Source: Clostridium pasteurianum DSM 525 = ATCC 6013
Lineage (GTDB): Bacteria > Bacillota > Clostridia > Clostridiales > Clostridiaceae
Reading direction: 5' to 3'
Assembly (NCBI RefSeq): GCF_000807255.1
Contig: NZ_CP009268.1
Location: 650,384 to 714,383 of the forward strand
Length of the DNA: 64,000 nt
The notes under the pieces were generated by a model that saw nothing but the letters and a program-made list of their open reading frames with translations, had not been told where the DNA came from and did no database searches. Below, in pieces: positions 28,854 to 37,878 of the stretch. The number at the start of each line of letters is the position of its first letter. Position 1 is the first letter of the stretch. The position numbers and the translations under genes were made by a program.

Positions 28854-29627
28854 ATGAAGAAAAAAATTATGGCAGCAGTAACTGCCCTTGCCATCTTCAC
28901 TACAGCACTTTTAACTGGCTGCGGCAGTTCATCAGTACAGGCTAATGGAAAGAAGAAGTATATTATAGCAACTGATATTACATTTCCACCTTTTGAATTT
29001 AAAAAGGATGACAAATACATAGGGATAGATATAGATATATTAAATGCTATTGCAAAAGAGGAAAATTTTGACGTTGAATTAAAACCTATGAACTTTAAAG
29101 GTATACTGCTTGCATTAGCTTCAAATCAGGTAGATGGTGCTATTACAGGTATGACTATAACTGATGAAAGAAAGAAAATAATGGATTTTAGTGACCCATA
29201 TTATGATTCCGGTGTTGGAATGGTAGTTAGGGAAAGTGAAACTTCTATAAAAACTATGGAGGATTTAAAGGGAAAAACCATTGCAGCTAAAAAAGGTACT
29301 TCTGGTGCAATCTTTGCTGAAAAAAATAGGGGAAAGTATAACTTTACTATAAGATATTTTGATGATACTCCCTCTGTACTTCAAGAGGTAAAAAACGGCA
29401 ATGCTGCAGCAGACTTTGAAGATTACCCTGTAATGGCTTATAGCATAAGTGAAAATCCAGATCAAGGCTTAAAACTTGTGGGAGATAAATTGACTACAGA
29501 ACATTATGGATTTGCAGTTAATAAGGGGAAAAACAAAGAGCTTTTAGATAAATTTAATGAAGGATTAAAGAAAATACAAACAAGTGGACAGTATGATGAA
29601 ATTATAGCTAAATATATTAAGAAATAG
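28854..29627 (+). CDS. Amino-acid ABC transporter substrate-binding lipoprotein
   Basis: A 257-residue solute-binding protein of the polar amino-acid type (family 3). The signal peptide ends in a lipobox LLTGC, so the mature protein is lipid-anchored. The mature part shows TDITFPPFEFKKDDKYIGID, MNFKGILLAL and GMTITDERKKIMDFSDPYY, the classic amino-acid-binding core. The start at 28854 (GGAGG upstream) is preferred over an in-frame TTG at 28821. It is first in an operon with permease, ATPase and, 57 bp further, alsS. The ligand is not determinable; family members bind Gln, Cys, Arg or Lys. Confidence 0.93.
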   Translation: MKKKIMAAVTALAIFTTALLTGCGSSSVQANGKKKYIIATDITFPPFEFKKDDKYIGIDIDILNAIAKEENFDVELKPMNFKGILLALASNQVDGAITGMTITDERKKIMDFSDPYYDSGVGMVVRESETSIKTMEDLKGKTIAAKKGTSGAIFAEKNRGKYNFTIRYFDDTPSVLQEVKNGNAAADFEDYPVMAYSISENPDQGLKLVGDKLTTEHYGFAVNKGKNKELLDKFNEGLKKIQTSGQYDEIIAKYIKK

Positions 29628-29637
29628 GAGTGATTTT

Positions 29638-30288
29638 TTGAACACAGAATTACTTATAAAGCAAAGTTTGCCCACTCTTTTTGATGGCTTAAGGGTTACT
29701 ATTGAAATTACAGTAATATCCTTAATTATTGCCATTATAATAGGGCTAATAATAGGACTTATGAATATAAGCCGCAATAAAGTTTTAAAAATAATAGCGA
29801 TTATATATATAGATATAGTAAGGGGAACTCCTCTTATAGTACAAGCATTTTTTATATATTTTGGATTGCCTGCAGTACTGGACTTTAAAATCAATGCATT
29901 GACAGCTGGTATAATAGCCATAAGCTTTAATGCAGGGGCTTATATGGCTGAAATATTCAGAGCTGGTATTCTATCTATAGATAAGGGACAGATGGAGGCA
30001 GCTAGAAGTCTTGGTTTACCTTACGGAAAATCCATGACGAAGATAATTTTACCTCAGGCAGTGAGGAGAATGGTTCCTGCCCTTATAAATCAATTTATAA
30101 TATCCTTAAAGGATACATCTATTTTATCTGTAATAGGTATACAGGAATTGACTCAAAGCGGTGAGATTATTATAGCCTCTACTTTCAAATCTTTTCAGAT
30201 ATGGTCTGTAGTAGGAATAATGTATTTCATTTTGATTATGATATTGACTGTCTTATCCAGAAACATTGAAAGGAGGCTTAAAGTATGA
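29638..30288 (+). CDS. Amino-acid ABC transporter permease
   Basis: A 216-residue permease of the HisM/GlnP type with five helices. GMEAARSLG-type EAA loop is visible as [20 protein letters not shown]. The start is a TTG at 29638 with TAGGAGTG upstream, 10 bp after the binding-protein stop. It overlaps the ATPase gene by 4 bp (ATGA). With the neighbours it forms a complete importer (probably as a permease homodimer). Confidence 0.93.
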   Translation: MNTELLIKQSLPTLFDGLRVTIEITVISLIIAIIIGLIIGLMNISRNKVLKIIAIIYIDIVRGTPLIVQAFFIYFGLPAVLDFKINALTAGIIAISFNAGAYMAEIFRAGILSIDKGQMEAARSLGLPYGKSMTKIILPQAVRRMVPALINQFIISLKDTSILSVIGIQELTQSGEIIIASTFKSFQIWSVVGIMYFILIMILTVLSRNIERRLKV

Positions 30289-31004
30289 TAAAGATTAAGA
30301 AGCTTAAAAAGAAATATGGGGATTTGCTTGTATTAGATGGAATTAATTTAACTATAGATAAAAGTGAAGTATTATGTCTTATAGGACCCTCAGGTTCTGG
30401 TAAAAGTACACTTTTAAGATGCCTTAATGGGCTGGAGGAAATTACTGAAGGAGATGTGCTGGTAAAAGATCAGAGTCTAGTTGACAATAAGATAAATATA
30501 AATAAATTGAGAGAAAATATTGGTATGGTATTCCAATCCTTTAACTTGTTTCCTCACTTAACTGTACTTGAAAATATAACACTGGCACCAGTTTTACTTA
30601 AGAAATTGAGTAAAGTTGAAGCTAAGGAAAAGGCATTAAGTCTTCTTGATAAAGTAGGACTTAAGGAGAAAGCCCAGGTGTATCCAGAAAAACTCTCTGG
30701 AGGACAAAAACAAAGAGTAGCTATTGCAAGGGCACTGGCTATGAATCCTGAAATAATGCTATTTGACGAACCTACTTCTGCACTAGACCCTGAGATGGTA
30801 GGGGAAGTTTTAAAGGTTATGAAGGACCTTGCAAAAGAGGGTATGACTATGGTAGTGGTTACTCATGAAATGGGCTTTGCGAGAGAAGTATCAGACAGAG
30901 TCATCTTTATGGCAGATGGAAATATAGTAGAAGAAGGTAAACCCGAGGATATATTCTCAAATCCTAAAAATTCAAGAACTCAAGATTTCTTGAGAAAAAT
31001 ATAA
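30285..31004 (+). CDS. Amino-acid ABC transporter ATP-binding protein
   Basis: A 239-residue ABC ATPase of the GlnQ/HisP group. Walker A is GPSGSGKST, the Q-loop is [16 protein letters not shown], the signature is [15 protein letters not shown], Walker B is [14 protein letters not shown] and the switch His is in VTHEMGFA. It powers the importer encoded by the two preceding genes. Its start overlaps the permease stop, indicating translational coupling. Confidence 0.95.
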   Translation: MIKIKKLKKKYGDLLVLDGINLTIDKSEVLCLIGPSGSGKSTLLRCLNGLEEITEGDVLVKDQSLVDNKININKLRENIGMVFQSFNLFPHLTVLENITLAPVLLKKLSKVEAKEKALSLLDKVGLKEKAQVYPEKLSGGQKQRVAIARALAMNPEIMLFDEPTSALDPEMVGEVLKVMKDLAKEGMTMVVVTHEMGFAREVSDRVIFMADGNIVEEGKPEDIFSNPKNSRTQDFLRKI

Positions 31005-31061
31005 AAATGTAAAAAAATATAAAAACCCAAAAAAAATATAAGTAAAAGGAAGTTTGTTATT

Positions 31062-32732
31062 ATGGGAGAAAATAAAAAGGAAGTAAATTTAAATACAGCA
31101 CAGATGCTAGTAAAATGCCTTGAAGCAGAAGGTGTAAAATATATTTTTGGTATTCCAGGAGAAGAAAATCTGGAAGTAATGAATGCTATTGCAGATTCAA
31201 GTATTGAATTTATTACTACCCGTCATGAACAGGGGGCTGCCTTTATGGCAGATGTCTATGGAAGACTTACAGGAAATGCAGGGGTGTGCCTGTCAACCTT
31301 GGGGCCTGGTGCTACTAACCTGGTAACAGGGGTAGCAGATGCAGACAGTGATGGTGCTCCTGTAGTTGCCATTACAGGACAGGTAGGTACCGAGAGAATG
31401 CATATTACATCTCATCAGTTCCTTGATCTTTGCAAAATGTTTGAGCCTATAACAAAGAGAAGCAAGCAGATTGTGCGCCCAGATACTGTAAGTGAAATTG
31501 TTAGAATTGCTTTTAAGTATGCTGAAAGTGAAAAGCCGGGAGCTTGTCATATTGATCTTCCTGTAAATATTGCAAAGATGCCTGTAAGTGCCTGCGAAAA
31601 ACCTCTTGAAAAAAAGACTCAGCCAGTAGAACTTGCAAACCTTACAAGCATTGAAGAAGCAGCTGGAGAAATTTTTCAGGCAGAAAATCCTGTAATACTA
31701 GCAGGCTGCAGTGCTATTCGTAACAAAGCTGCTCATGCGGTTACAGATTTTGCAAATAAACTTAAAATACCTGTAATAAATACAATGATGGCAAAGGGGA
31801 TTATTCCTTTTGACAATAAATATTCCATGTGGACAATTGGTATTCCACAAAAGGACTATGTAAATGAAATTATTGAAGAATCAGATCTTGTAATTGCCAT
31901 TGGTTATGACATTGTAGAATATGCTCCTGCTAAATGGAATAAAAATGGTAAAAGTAAAATTATTCATATTGATACAAGACCAGCTCATATTAACAAACTT
32001 TATCAACCAGCAGTGGAGATTGTAGGAGAGATTTCAGATTCTCTTTATGACATAATGAGAAGAACTTCAAGAAAAGTAGAACCGGTAAGGGCTATTGAAA
32101 TCAAAGAAAAAATGTTTGCAGAACATGAAAGCTATGCAGAGGATAATTCTTTCCCAATGAAGCCTCAGAAGATTTTAAATGATGTGAGAAAAGTAATGGG
32201 AGAGGATGATATTGTAATCTCTGATGTAGGGGCTCACAAGATGTGGATAGCAAGACACTACAATTGCTATAAACCAAACACTTGTATAATTTCAAATGGT
32301 TTTGCTACCATGGGGATAGGGGTTCCTGGTGCAATTGCAGCAAAGCTTATAAATCCAGATAAAAAGGTACTAGCTATAGTGGGAGACGGCGGTTTCATGA
32401 TGAACAATCAGGAATTGGAGACAGCCCTTCGTATAGGAACTGCAATTGTAGTTTTAATATTCAATGACAGCAGCTACGGTCTTATAAAATGGAAACAGCA
32501 GGATCAATATGGAAAGACCTGCAGTGTAGATTTTACAAATCCTGACTTTGTAAAGATGGCTGAAAGTATGTATGGAAAAGGCTATCGCATAGAAAAGGCA
32601 GAGGAGCTAATTCCTACTCTTGAAGAGGCTTTTAAACAGACTGTGCCAGTAATAATTGACTGTAGAGTGGACTATGGTGAAAATGTAAAACTTACAAAAC
32701 ATTTACAGGAAGTATGTAAGAGTTTTTGTTAA
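31062..32732 (+). CDS. alsS: Acetolactate synthase, catabolic (AlsS-like)
   Basis: A 556-residue TPP enzyme with all three domains. GIPGEENLEVMNAI and the catalytic Glu in TTRHEQGAAFMA lie in the first domain, and the TPP-binding motif GDGGFMMNNQELETA...FNDSSYG in the last. The absence of a regulatory small subunit nearby and strong likeness to Bacillus AlsS suggest the catabolic enzyme, condensing two pyruvates to acetolactate for acetoin or 2,3-butanediol. AAAGGAAG precedes the ATG. It follows the ABC importer by 57 bp without a terminator and may be co-transcribed. No alsD is adjacent. Confidence 0.9.
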   Translation: MGENKKEVNLNTAQMLVKCLEAEGVKYIFGIPGEENLEVMNAIADSSIEFITTRHEQGAAFMADVYGRLTGNAGVCLSTLGPGATNLVTGVADADSDGAPVVAITGQVGTERMHITSHQFLDLCKMFEPITKRSKQIVRPDTVSEIVRIAFKYAESEKPGACHIDLPVNIAKMPVSACEKPLEKKTQPVELANLTSIEEAAGEIFQAENPVILAGCSAIRNKAAHAVTDFANKLKIPVINTMMAKGIIPFDNKYSMWTIGIPQKDYVNEIIEESDLVIAIGYDIVEYAPAKWNKNGKSKIIHIDTRPAHINKLYQPAVEIVGEISDSLYDIMRRTSRKVEPVRAIEIKEKMFAEHESYAEDNSFPMKPQKILNDVRKVMGEDDIVISDVGAHKMWIARHYNCYKPNTCIISNGFATMGIGVPGAIAAKLINPDKKVLAIVGDGGFMMNNQELETALRIGTAIVVLIFNDSSYGLIKWKQQDQYGKTCSVDFTNPDFVKMAESMYGKGYRIEKAEELIPTLEEAFKQTVPVIIDCRVDYGENVKLTKHLQEVCKSFC

Positions 32733-32805
32733 TTATTTAAGCTTAGCGAAAGGATAACTTTCACTGAGCTTAAATTTTAGCTATAATTATAGATATCTCA
32801 ATTTT

Positions 32806-32936
32806 AACCTGACTAACTTGGCGTAAGTCTCCCTCTTCCTAAAGTTGGAGTTCAACGCCAAGTAAGCCATGCATTCGCAGTTCTAAAATTCAGATGGGGT
32901 AAAAGAATCCCCACCTGAATAAGAACTTGCTTCAAT
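32806..32936 (+). repeat. Modular intergenic repeat, copy G (no loop module)
   Basis: Plus-strand minimal copy: AACCTGACTAACTTGGCG, loop TCTCCCTCTTCCTAAAGTTGG, CGCCAAGTAAGCCATGCATT, hairpin ATTCAGATGGGG/CCCCACCTGAAT and AAGAACTTGCTTCAAT. It fills the gap between alsS and the alcohol dehydrogenase. Confidence 0.85.
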
Positions 32937-32989
32937 GAGGCGAATAGGGAATATTTCACAAATTGCATTAATAATTGGAGGGGATTATC

Positions 32990-34105
32990 ATGAAAGAATT
33001 ATCTATCAAGCCGGAAATTCACACTTTTGACAGCTGTGAAGAATTTATAAATAGTTTTAATCTTAGAAAAGAAGATTTAATTATTACCAGTGAACACACT
33101 TATAATAGTTATTTTAAAAATTTTAATCTGAAGTCCAATATTATTTTTCTAAGAAAATATGGCAAGGGTGAACCCAGTGATGAAATGGTAGAATCACTGT
33201 ATGAAGACGTAAAGGATATTCCCTATAAGAGAGTAATAGGTATTGGCGGGGGAAGTGTTTTGGATGTTTCAAAATTGTTTGCACTAAAAAATATTTCCCC
33301 TGTAGTGGATTTATTTGAACACAAGCTTGAATTCATAAAGGATAAGGAACTTATATTGATTCCAACTACCTGCGGCACTGGCAGTGAAGTAACAAACATT
33401 TCTATTCTAGAATTAAAGGCAAAGCACACAAAATTAGGACTTGCAGTAGATGAGATATATGCAGATTACGCAGTTATGATTCCAGAGCTTTTAAAAGAGC
33501 TTCCTTTTGAATTCTTTGCTACAAGTTCTATAGATGCACTGATACATGCCATTGAATCCAGTGTTTCACCAAAGGCTACAGCTTATACAGAGATGTTTTC
33601 CTATAAGGCAATGGAAATGATATTAAAAGGTTATCAAAGGGTAAGAGACAATGGACCAGAAGCTAGAATACCTATTCTTAAAGATTTTCTACTGGCAAGT
33701 AATTATGCAGGAATTGCCTTTGGAAATGCAGGCTGCGGTGCAGTACATGCCATGAGTTATCCTCTAGGAGCCAATTATCATGTTCCTCATGGAGAAGCCA
33801 ATTATCAGATGTTTACAGGAGTATTTAAAACCTATGAAGCCCTTAAACCGGAGGGAAATATAAAAAAATTAAATGCTTTTCTTGCACAGATATTGGGATG
33901 CAGTGAAGAAGCCGTCTACTCTGAAATAGAAGAACTGTTAAATGTACTTATTCCAAAGAAACAGCTTAGAGAGTACGGAATTCCTAAGGAAGAATTAAAG
34001 GACTTTACTGAAAGTGTCATGACAAAGCAGGGACGTCTTATGGCAAATAACTATACAGAGCTTACAAGAGAAACTGTATATGGGATATATGAGGGGCTTT
34101 ATTAA
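32990..34105 (+). CDS. Iron-type alcohol dehydrogenase, probably NAD-dependent 4-hydroxybutyrate dehydrogenase
   Basis: A 371-residue group III alcohol dehydrogenase. GGGSVLDVSK is the NAD-binding loop, PTTCGTGSEVTN follows, and the metal ligands lie in SIDALIHAIES and GAVHAMSYPLGANYHVPHGE. From memory the sequence closely resembles 4HbD of Clostridium kluyveri (same length, GNAGxGAVHA and PHGEANY blocks), which interconverts succinate semialdehyde and 4-hydroxybutyrate. Substrate assignment is by resemblance only. The ATG at 32990 follows TTGGAGGGG; an in-frame TTG at 32975 is unlikely. It is a single-gene unit. Confidence 0.82.
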   Translation: MKELSIKPEIHTFDSCEEFINSFNLRKEDLIITSEHTYNSYFKNFNLKSNIIFLRKYGKGEPSDEMVESLYEDVKDIPYKRVIGIGGGSVLDVSKLFALKNISPVVDLFEHKLEFIKDKELILIPTTCGTGSEVTNISILELKAKHTKLGLAVDEIYADYAVMIPELLKELPFEFFATSSIDALIHAIESSVSPKATAYTEMFSYKAMEMILKGYQRVRDNGPEARIPILKDFLLASNYAGIAFGNAGCGAVHAMSYPLGANYHVPHGEANYQMFTGVFKTYEALKPEGNIKKLNAFLAQILGCSEEAVYSEIEELLNVLIPKKQLREYGIPKEELKDFTESVMTKQGRLMANNYTELTRETVYGIYEGLY

Positions 34106-34114
34106 TTAAAGTGT

Positions 34115-34136
34115 AAAGTTCAAAGAACAAATATCA
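34115..34136 (+). repeat. Short dispersed repeat, copy 3 of 3
   Basis: Exact third copy of the 22-bp element AAAGTTCAAAGAAC + AAATATCA. Here it runs into a triplicated ATATCAA, suggesting slippage. It lies just after the alcohol dehydrogenase stop codon. Confidence 0.75.
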
Positions 34137-34322
34137 AATATCAAATATCAAATGGGAAAAGTGCTGGTAGTAAATGTATCTAATAAATGGATATCTTGTT
34201 ATAACTATAAGTATATTGAGCTTTATATATGAATAAAAAATGTATATATGGACAAATATATAATTATATGTTTGCATAATTATAATTGTAATTAAGGTAA
34301 ATTTACAAAACAAGTTTTTATA

Positions 34323-34351
34323 TTGACATAGATTATATATTGTCATATTAT
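34323..34351 (+). promoter_or_regulatory. Sigma-A promoter before the GHKL/STAS-like gene
   Basis: Consensus TTGACA at 34323-34328 and TATTAT at 34346-34351 with a 17-base spacer. Transcription would begin near 34358, only about 30 bases before the first usable start of the next gene. Confidence 0.7.
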
Positions 34352-34388
34352 TGGTATAAGTTATATATTATAGCATTTTTTACCTGAA

Positions 34389-35120
34389 TTGAGAAACAAT
34401 ATAAAGTCAATCTGTGAATATGGTTTTACAGAGATGTTTAATAATGTTATTGATCACTCAGAGTCAGATACTGCAATTGTTTCTATAAAATATACTGCTC
34501 AGTGGATATCAATGATGATAATAGATAAAGGTATTGGTATATTTAATAAAATACAAGAGCATTTTAATTTATCAGATCCTAAGCAATCGATACTGGAATT
34601 ATCTAAGGGGAAGCTTACTTCTGATCCAGATAGACATTCTGGAGAGGGAATATTTTTTTCATCAAGAATGTTTGATGAGTTTAGAATTCTTTCTCAAGGA
34701 TTATTTTTTACTAGTAAACATGATTCTGACTGGATTATGGATTATAATGGTAAACCAGAAAATACAGGTACTTGTGTAGAGATGAAAATAAGCTTGAATT
34801 CAAATAGAAATATTAGTGAAGTATTCAATCAGTATAGTAATGATAATTTTGGTTTTTCTAAAACCATTGTACCAGTTAAATTGTTACAATATGAAGGAAT
34901 GGAATTAGTATCCCGTTCTCAAGCAAAGAGATTAATCACAAGATTTGATAGGTTTGAAGAGGTAATATTAAATTTTGATGGTATTTCTATTATTGGTCAG
35001 TCTTTTGCAGATGAACTATTTAGAATATTTAAGAATAATCACCCTAATGTACATATTCAATACATTAATGCTAATGAAAATGTAGAGGGAATGATTAAAC
35101 ATGTTTGTAATACTAAGTAG
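34389..35120 (+). CDS. GHKL ATPase fused to a STAS-like (DUF4325) domain, N-terminally short
   Basis: About 243 residues. The N-terminal two-thirds is a GHKL/HATPase domain: FTEMFNNVIDHSES is the N box, DKGIGIF the G1 box and HSGEGIFFSSRMFD the G2 box. The last 70 residues (RFEEVILNFDGISIIGQSFA) match the STAS-like DUF4325 domain. As I recall the family, homologues begin with about 90 residues of helix-turn-helix; here a stop lies just upstream (TAG near 34373), so that part is missing. The start is a TTG with no ribosome site, so expression is doubtful, although a good promoter lies at 34323. Related domains recur at 43.5-45.9 kb. Confidence 0.7.
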   Translation: MRNNIKSICEYGFTEMFNNVIDHSESDTAIVSIKYTAQWISMMIIDKGIGIFNKIQEHFNLSDPKQSILELSKGKLTSDPDRHSGEGIFFSSRMFDEFRILSQGLFFTSKHDSDWIMDYNGKPENTGTCVEMKISLNSNRNISEVFNQYSNDNFGFSKTIVPVKLLQYEGMELVSRSQAKRLITRFDRFEEVILNFDGISIIGQSFADELFRIFKNNHPNVHIQYINANENVEGMIKHVCNTK

Positions 35121-35141
35121 GGATAAAAATATATTCCCTGC

Positions 35142-36137
35142 TTAGTTTAGTTCCCCCTCAAATATAAACTGATGCAAATCCTTAATATTTCCTTCCCTAT
35201 CCCAATCCAGATAAAACACACCATTAATCATTTTGTCAGTACTGTAACCGGGCTTACTTTCCGGCAGTCTGAACTGTTCTATAGTTCTTATATTATTTAT
35301 GAATACATAGGAAGCATAGGATAGTATATCTCTTTTGGAGAGAGAGGTTTCCACATTTGGGAGAATTGTATCAAGTAAATTGGAGGCCTCAGATATATTC
35401 ATGGAAGACATTTTGCTAAATATTGCAGTTAGAACTTCCCTTTGTCTTTCAGTTCTCTCAAAGTCACCATTGCCCACATAGCGTATTCTGCAGTAGGCTA
35501 GAGCCTGTATACCGTTTAATTTTTGCATACCGGCTTTGGTTAAATAGGTAGGAGTCTTTTTTTCTGATACAGCTACTTCTTTAATGTATTTGTTAAGGGA
35601 AGCTATTTCATTACTCTTTACATTTACATTGACGCCGCCTAAGGTATCTATAATTTTATAAAAGCTTCTAAAGTCCACCTTTATAAAATTTTGCATATTC
35701 ATATTGAGATTTTCATTTATGACCTTTAAAGATAATTCCGGTCCACCATAAGCATAGGCATGGGTGAGTTTATCCTGAGATTTTTTACCTACATTATTCA
35801 TGAGCATATCACGCATTAGGGATGTAAGTTTTATTTTTTTATGTGATCTGTCAAGAGTGAGTATTATATTGGAATCAGCTCTGGCGGTACCATTAGATTT
35901 ATCTATGGAATCTACACCCAGCAGCAGTATATTCACATAGTTTTCCTTAATTGTGCTGGCATTGTCACTGTGGAATTTTTCTGTGTCTATACCAAGATTG
36001 GAGGGATCTTTTGATATCTTCGTGGTATTGAGTTTTGAAAGTTTACTGTCAATGGCTGAATATCCAAAAGCAGCAATGGAAATAATAACAGCAAGTACTA
36101 TTAATAAGGAAATAAAATTTTTCTTTTTTTTCTTCAT
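35142..36137 (-). CDS. LytR-CpsA-Psr (LCP) family protein 1
   Basis: A 331-residue LCP protein with a polylysine N-terminus and one membrane anchor (FISLLIVLAVIISIAAFGYS). The LCP core shows LLGVDSIDKSNGTARADSNI, LTSLMRDM, HAYAYGGPELS and YCRIRYVGNGDFERTERQRE with its conserved Arg cluster. LCP enzymes ligate lipid-linked glycopolymers to peptidoglycan outside the membrane. TTGGAGGAAAC precedes the ATG. Two paralogues lie at 40879 and 51645. Confidence 0.92.
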   Translation of the reverse strand: MKKKKKNFISLLIVLAVIISIAAFGYSAIDSKLSKLNTTKISKDPSNLGIDTEKFHSDNASTIKENYVNILLLGVDSIDKSNGTARADSNIILTLDRSHKKIKLTSLMRDMLMNNVGKKSQDKLTHAYAYGGPELSLKVINENLNMNMQNFIKVDFRSFYKIIDTLGGVNVNVKSNEIASLNKYIKEVAVSEKKTPTYLTKAGMQKLNGIQALAYCRIRYVGNGDFERTERQREVLTAIFSKMSSMNISEASNLLDTILPNVETSLSKRDILSYASYVFINNIRTIEQFRLPESKPGYSTDKMINGVFYLDWDREGNIKDLHQFIFEGELN

Positions 36138-36344
36138 AAGTTGTTTCCTCCAATTGTTTTAACTTTATTTAAAACTCGCCATCTTCCTCTATTTAATAGT
36201 CTGCCTTGTATTTATCAATATATAGGTAGTAAATTATGTAAAGGTGCTGTTGCCACAGATTGTTTGAAATGAAAGTTTATTCAGTATATAATAGTTAATA
36301 TAAAAATTAATTTTATATTAGATATGTTGAGGAGATGAATATAC

Positions 36345-37343
36345 ATGGAATACACAGAAATCAACAAAACAAATCTTAATAAATTATCAAAAGTTGCTAT
36401 TGGTACCTGGGCTATTGGTGGATCTGACTGGGGAGGAACAGATGTAAAAAAATCTATTGAAACCATACATCATGCCTTGGATTTAGGCATCAATGTAATA
36501 GATACTGCTCCAGCTTATGGAAGAGGGGAATCAGAGACCATTGTGGGAGAGGCAGTTAAAAATATACCTCGTGATTCTTTTTATATAGCTACAAAAGTGG
36601 GTTTGGATTGGTCCAAGGGAGATGGAAAGGTATATCGTAATGATACCAAAGAGAATATATTAAAGGAAGTAGAGGATTCTCTAAAGCGTCTTCAAACAGA
36701 TTACATAGACATCTACCAGGTACACTGGCCAGATCCTCTTACACCTATTGAAGAAACTGCTCTGGCAATGAAAAGCCTTTTGGATGCAGGAAAAATTCGT
36801 GCCATAGGTGTAAGTAATTTTAGTGTAGAACAGATGGAGACCTTTAAAAAATTTGCACCCATTCATACCGTTCAGCCTCCTTATAATATTTTTGAACAGG
36901 ATTTTAAAAAGGAGTTATTGCCTTACGCAAAAAAGCAGAACATTACAGCCTTATATTATGGAAGTATCTGCCGTGGACTGCTTAGCGGAAAGATGACTCT
37001 TAATCGTAAATTCAATGGAGATGATCTTCGTAATACAGATCCTAAGTTTAAATCAGATCGTTTCCCAGGTTATATAAAGGCAGTAGAGGCCTTAGACAAA
37101 TGGTCAAAAGACAATTATGGTAAACCTGTTATCAGCCTTGCTATCCGCTGGTTAATAGATCAGCCTATTTCAGGTATTGCATTGTGGGGAGCACGAAAAC
37201 CAGATCAACTAGATGCAATTAAAACTATTGAAGGATGGAAGTTAAAAGAGGAAGACTTTGAAACTATCGAATCAATTGTAAATACTTATGTAAAGGAATC
37301 TGTAGGACCTGAATTTATGGCTCCTCCTGTACGTGATATATAG
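36345..37343 (+). CDS. Aldo/keto reductase (no iron-sulfur domain)
   Basis: A 332-residue AKR. The tetrad is visible as DTAPAYGRGESE (Asp, Tyr), ATKVGLDW (Lys) and YQVHWPDP (His). The C-terminal part carries the NADPH-binding segment (LAIRWLIDQPISGIALWGAR). It probably reduces small aldehydes or sugars in the cytoplasm. GAGGAGATG lies upstream of the ATG. It is divergent from the LCP gene and ends in a terminator. Confidence 0.9.
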   Translation: MEYTEINKTNLNKLSKVAIGTWAIGGSDWGGTDVKKSIETIHHALDLGINVIDTAPAYGRGESETIVGEAVKNIPRDSFYIATKVGLDWSKGDGKVYRNDTKENILKEVEDSLKRLQTDYIDIYQVHWPDPLTPIEETALAMKSLLDAGKIRAIGVSNFSVEQMETFKKFAPIHTVQPPYNIFEQDFKKELLPYAKKQNITALYYGSICRGLLSGKMTLNRKFNGDDLRNTDPKFKSDRFPGYIKAVEALDKWSKDNYGKPVISLAIRWLIDQPISGIALWGARKPDQLDAIKTIEGWKLKEEDFETIESIVNTYVKESVGPEFMAPPVRDI

Positions 37344-37370
37344 CTTTATAATAGTATTTAGAGAAAAGAA

Positions 37371-37398
37371 GGATAAAACTTTTGTTTTGTCCTTTTTT
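37371..37398 (+). terminator. Intrinsic terminator after the aldo/keto reductase
   Basis: GGATAAAAC pairs with GTTTTGTCC and is followed by seven T. Confidence 0.85.
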
Positions 37399-37878
37399 TG
37401 TGTGAAATTTTAAATTTGTTTTTTTACAAGTAATTTTGTAAATTGCCAATATGAGGGATAACATGGTTTATTTATGAAAATTTTTTCGAATAAATTGCAA
37501 TGATTTATAATAAAATTAAAGATCAAATAATAATTATTAAATAATAAAAAATCATTAGTGTTTTAACAAAAAAGTTGTATTATTTTTATACCGGTTAGTA
37601 TAGAATATATATGTATTTAATTTTAGCAGCATTATAAGTGAGGTATAATTTTATGGAGGTTATATCAAATTTATTGACCTGTAAAATAATATGCAATAAA
37701 TTAAGCACAAATAGATTACATATATAATATAATTTATAAGTTAATATTTAATTGTAGGAATTTATTTTATTCTGTTAGGTTAGAGATGGACTATTAATGG
37801 AGCTGCAGCTGTTATGTGGGGTACTGCGGCTGTTAGTCATGTGATATTAAAACTAATATATAAACTGGGAGGAAAAAT
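37399..37878. other. Non-coding interval before chemoreceptor 5
   Basis: 480 bp, very A+T-rich, without a credible gene. Near 37800-37840 the G+C rises abruptly and CTGCAGCTGTTA and CTGCGGCTGTTA occur 20 bases apart. I checked for a c-di-GMP riboswitch, common before clostridial chemoreceptors, and did not find its core. Confidence 0.5.

Noticed and set aside
37400-37878. c-di-GMP riboswitch before the chemoreceptor gene
   Set aside because: No GEMM core (GGGCAAACC / GGGACGCAAAGCC) was found there or before the other receptors.
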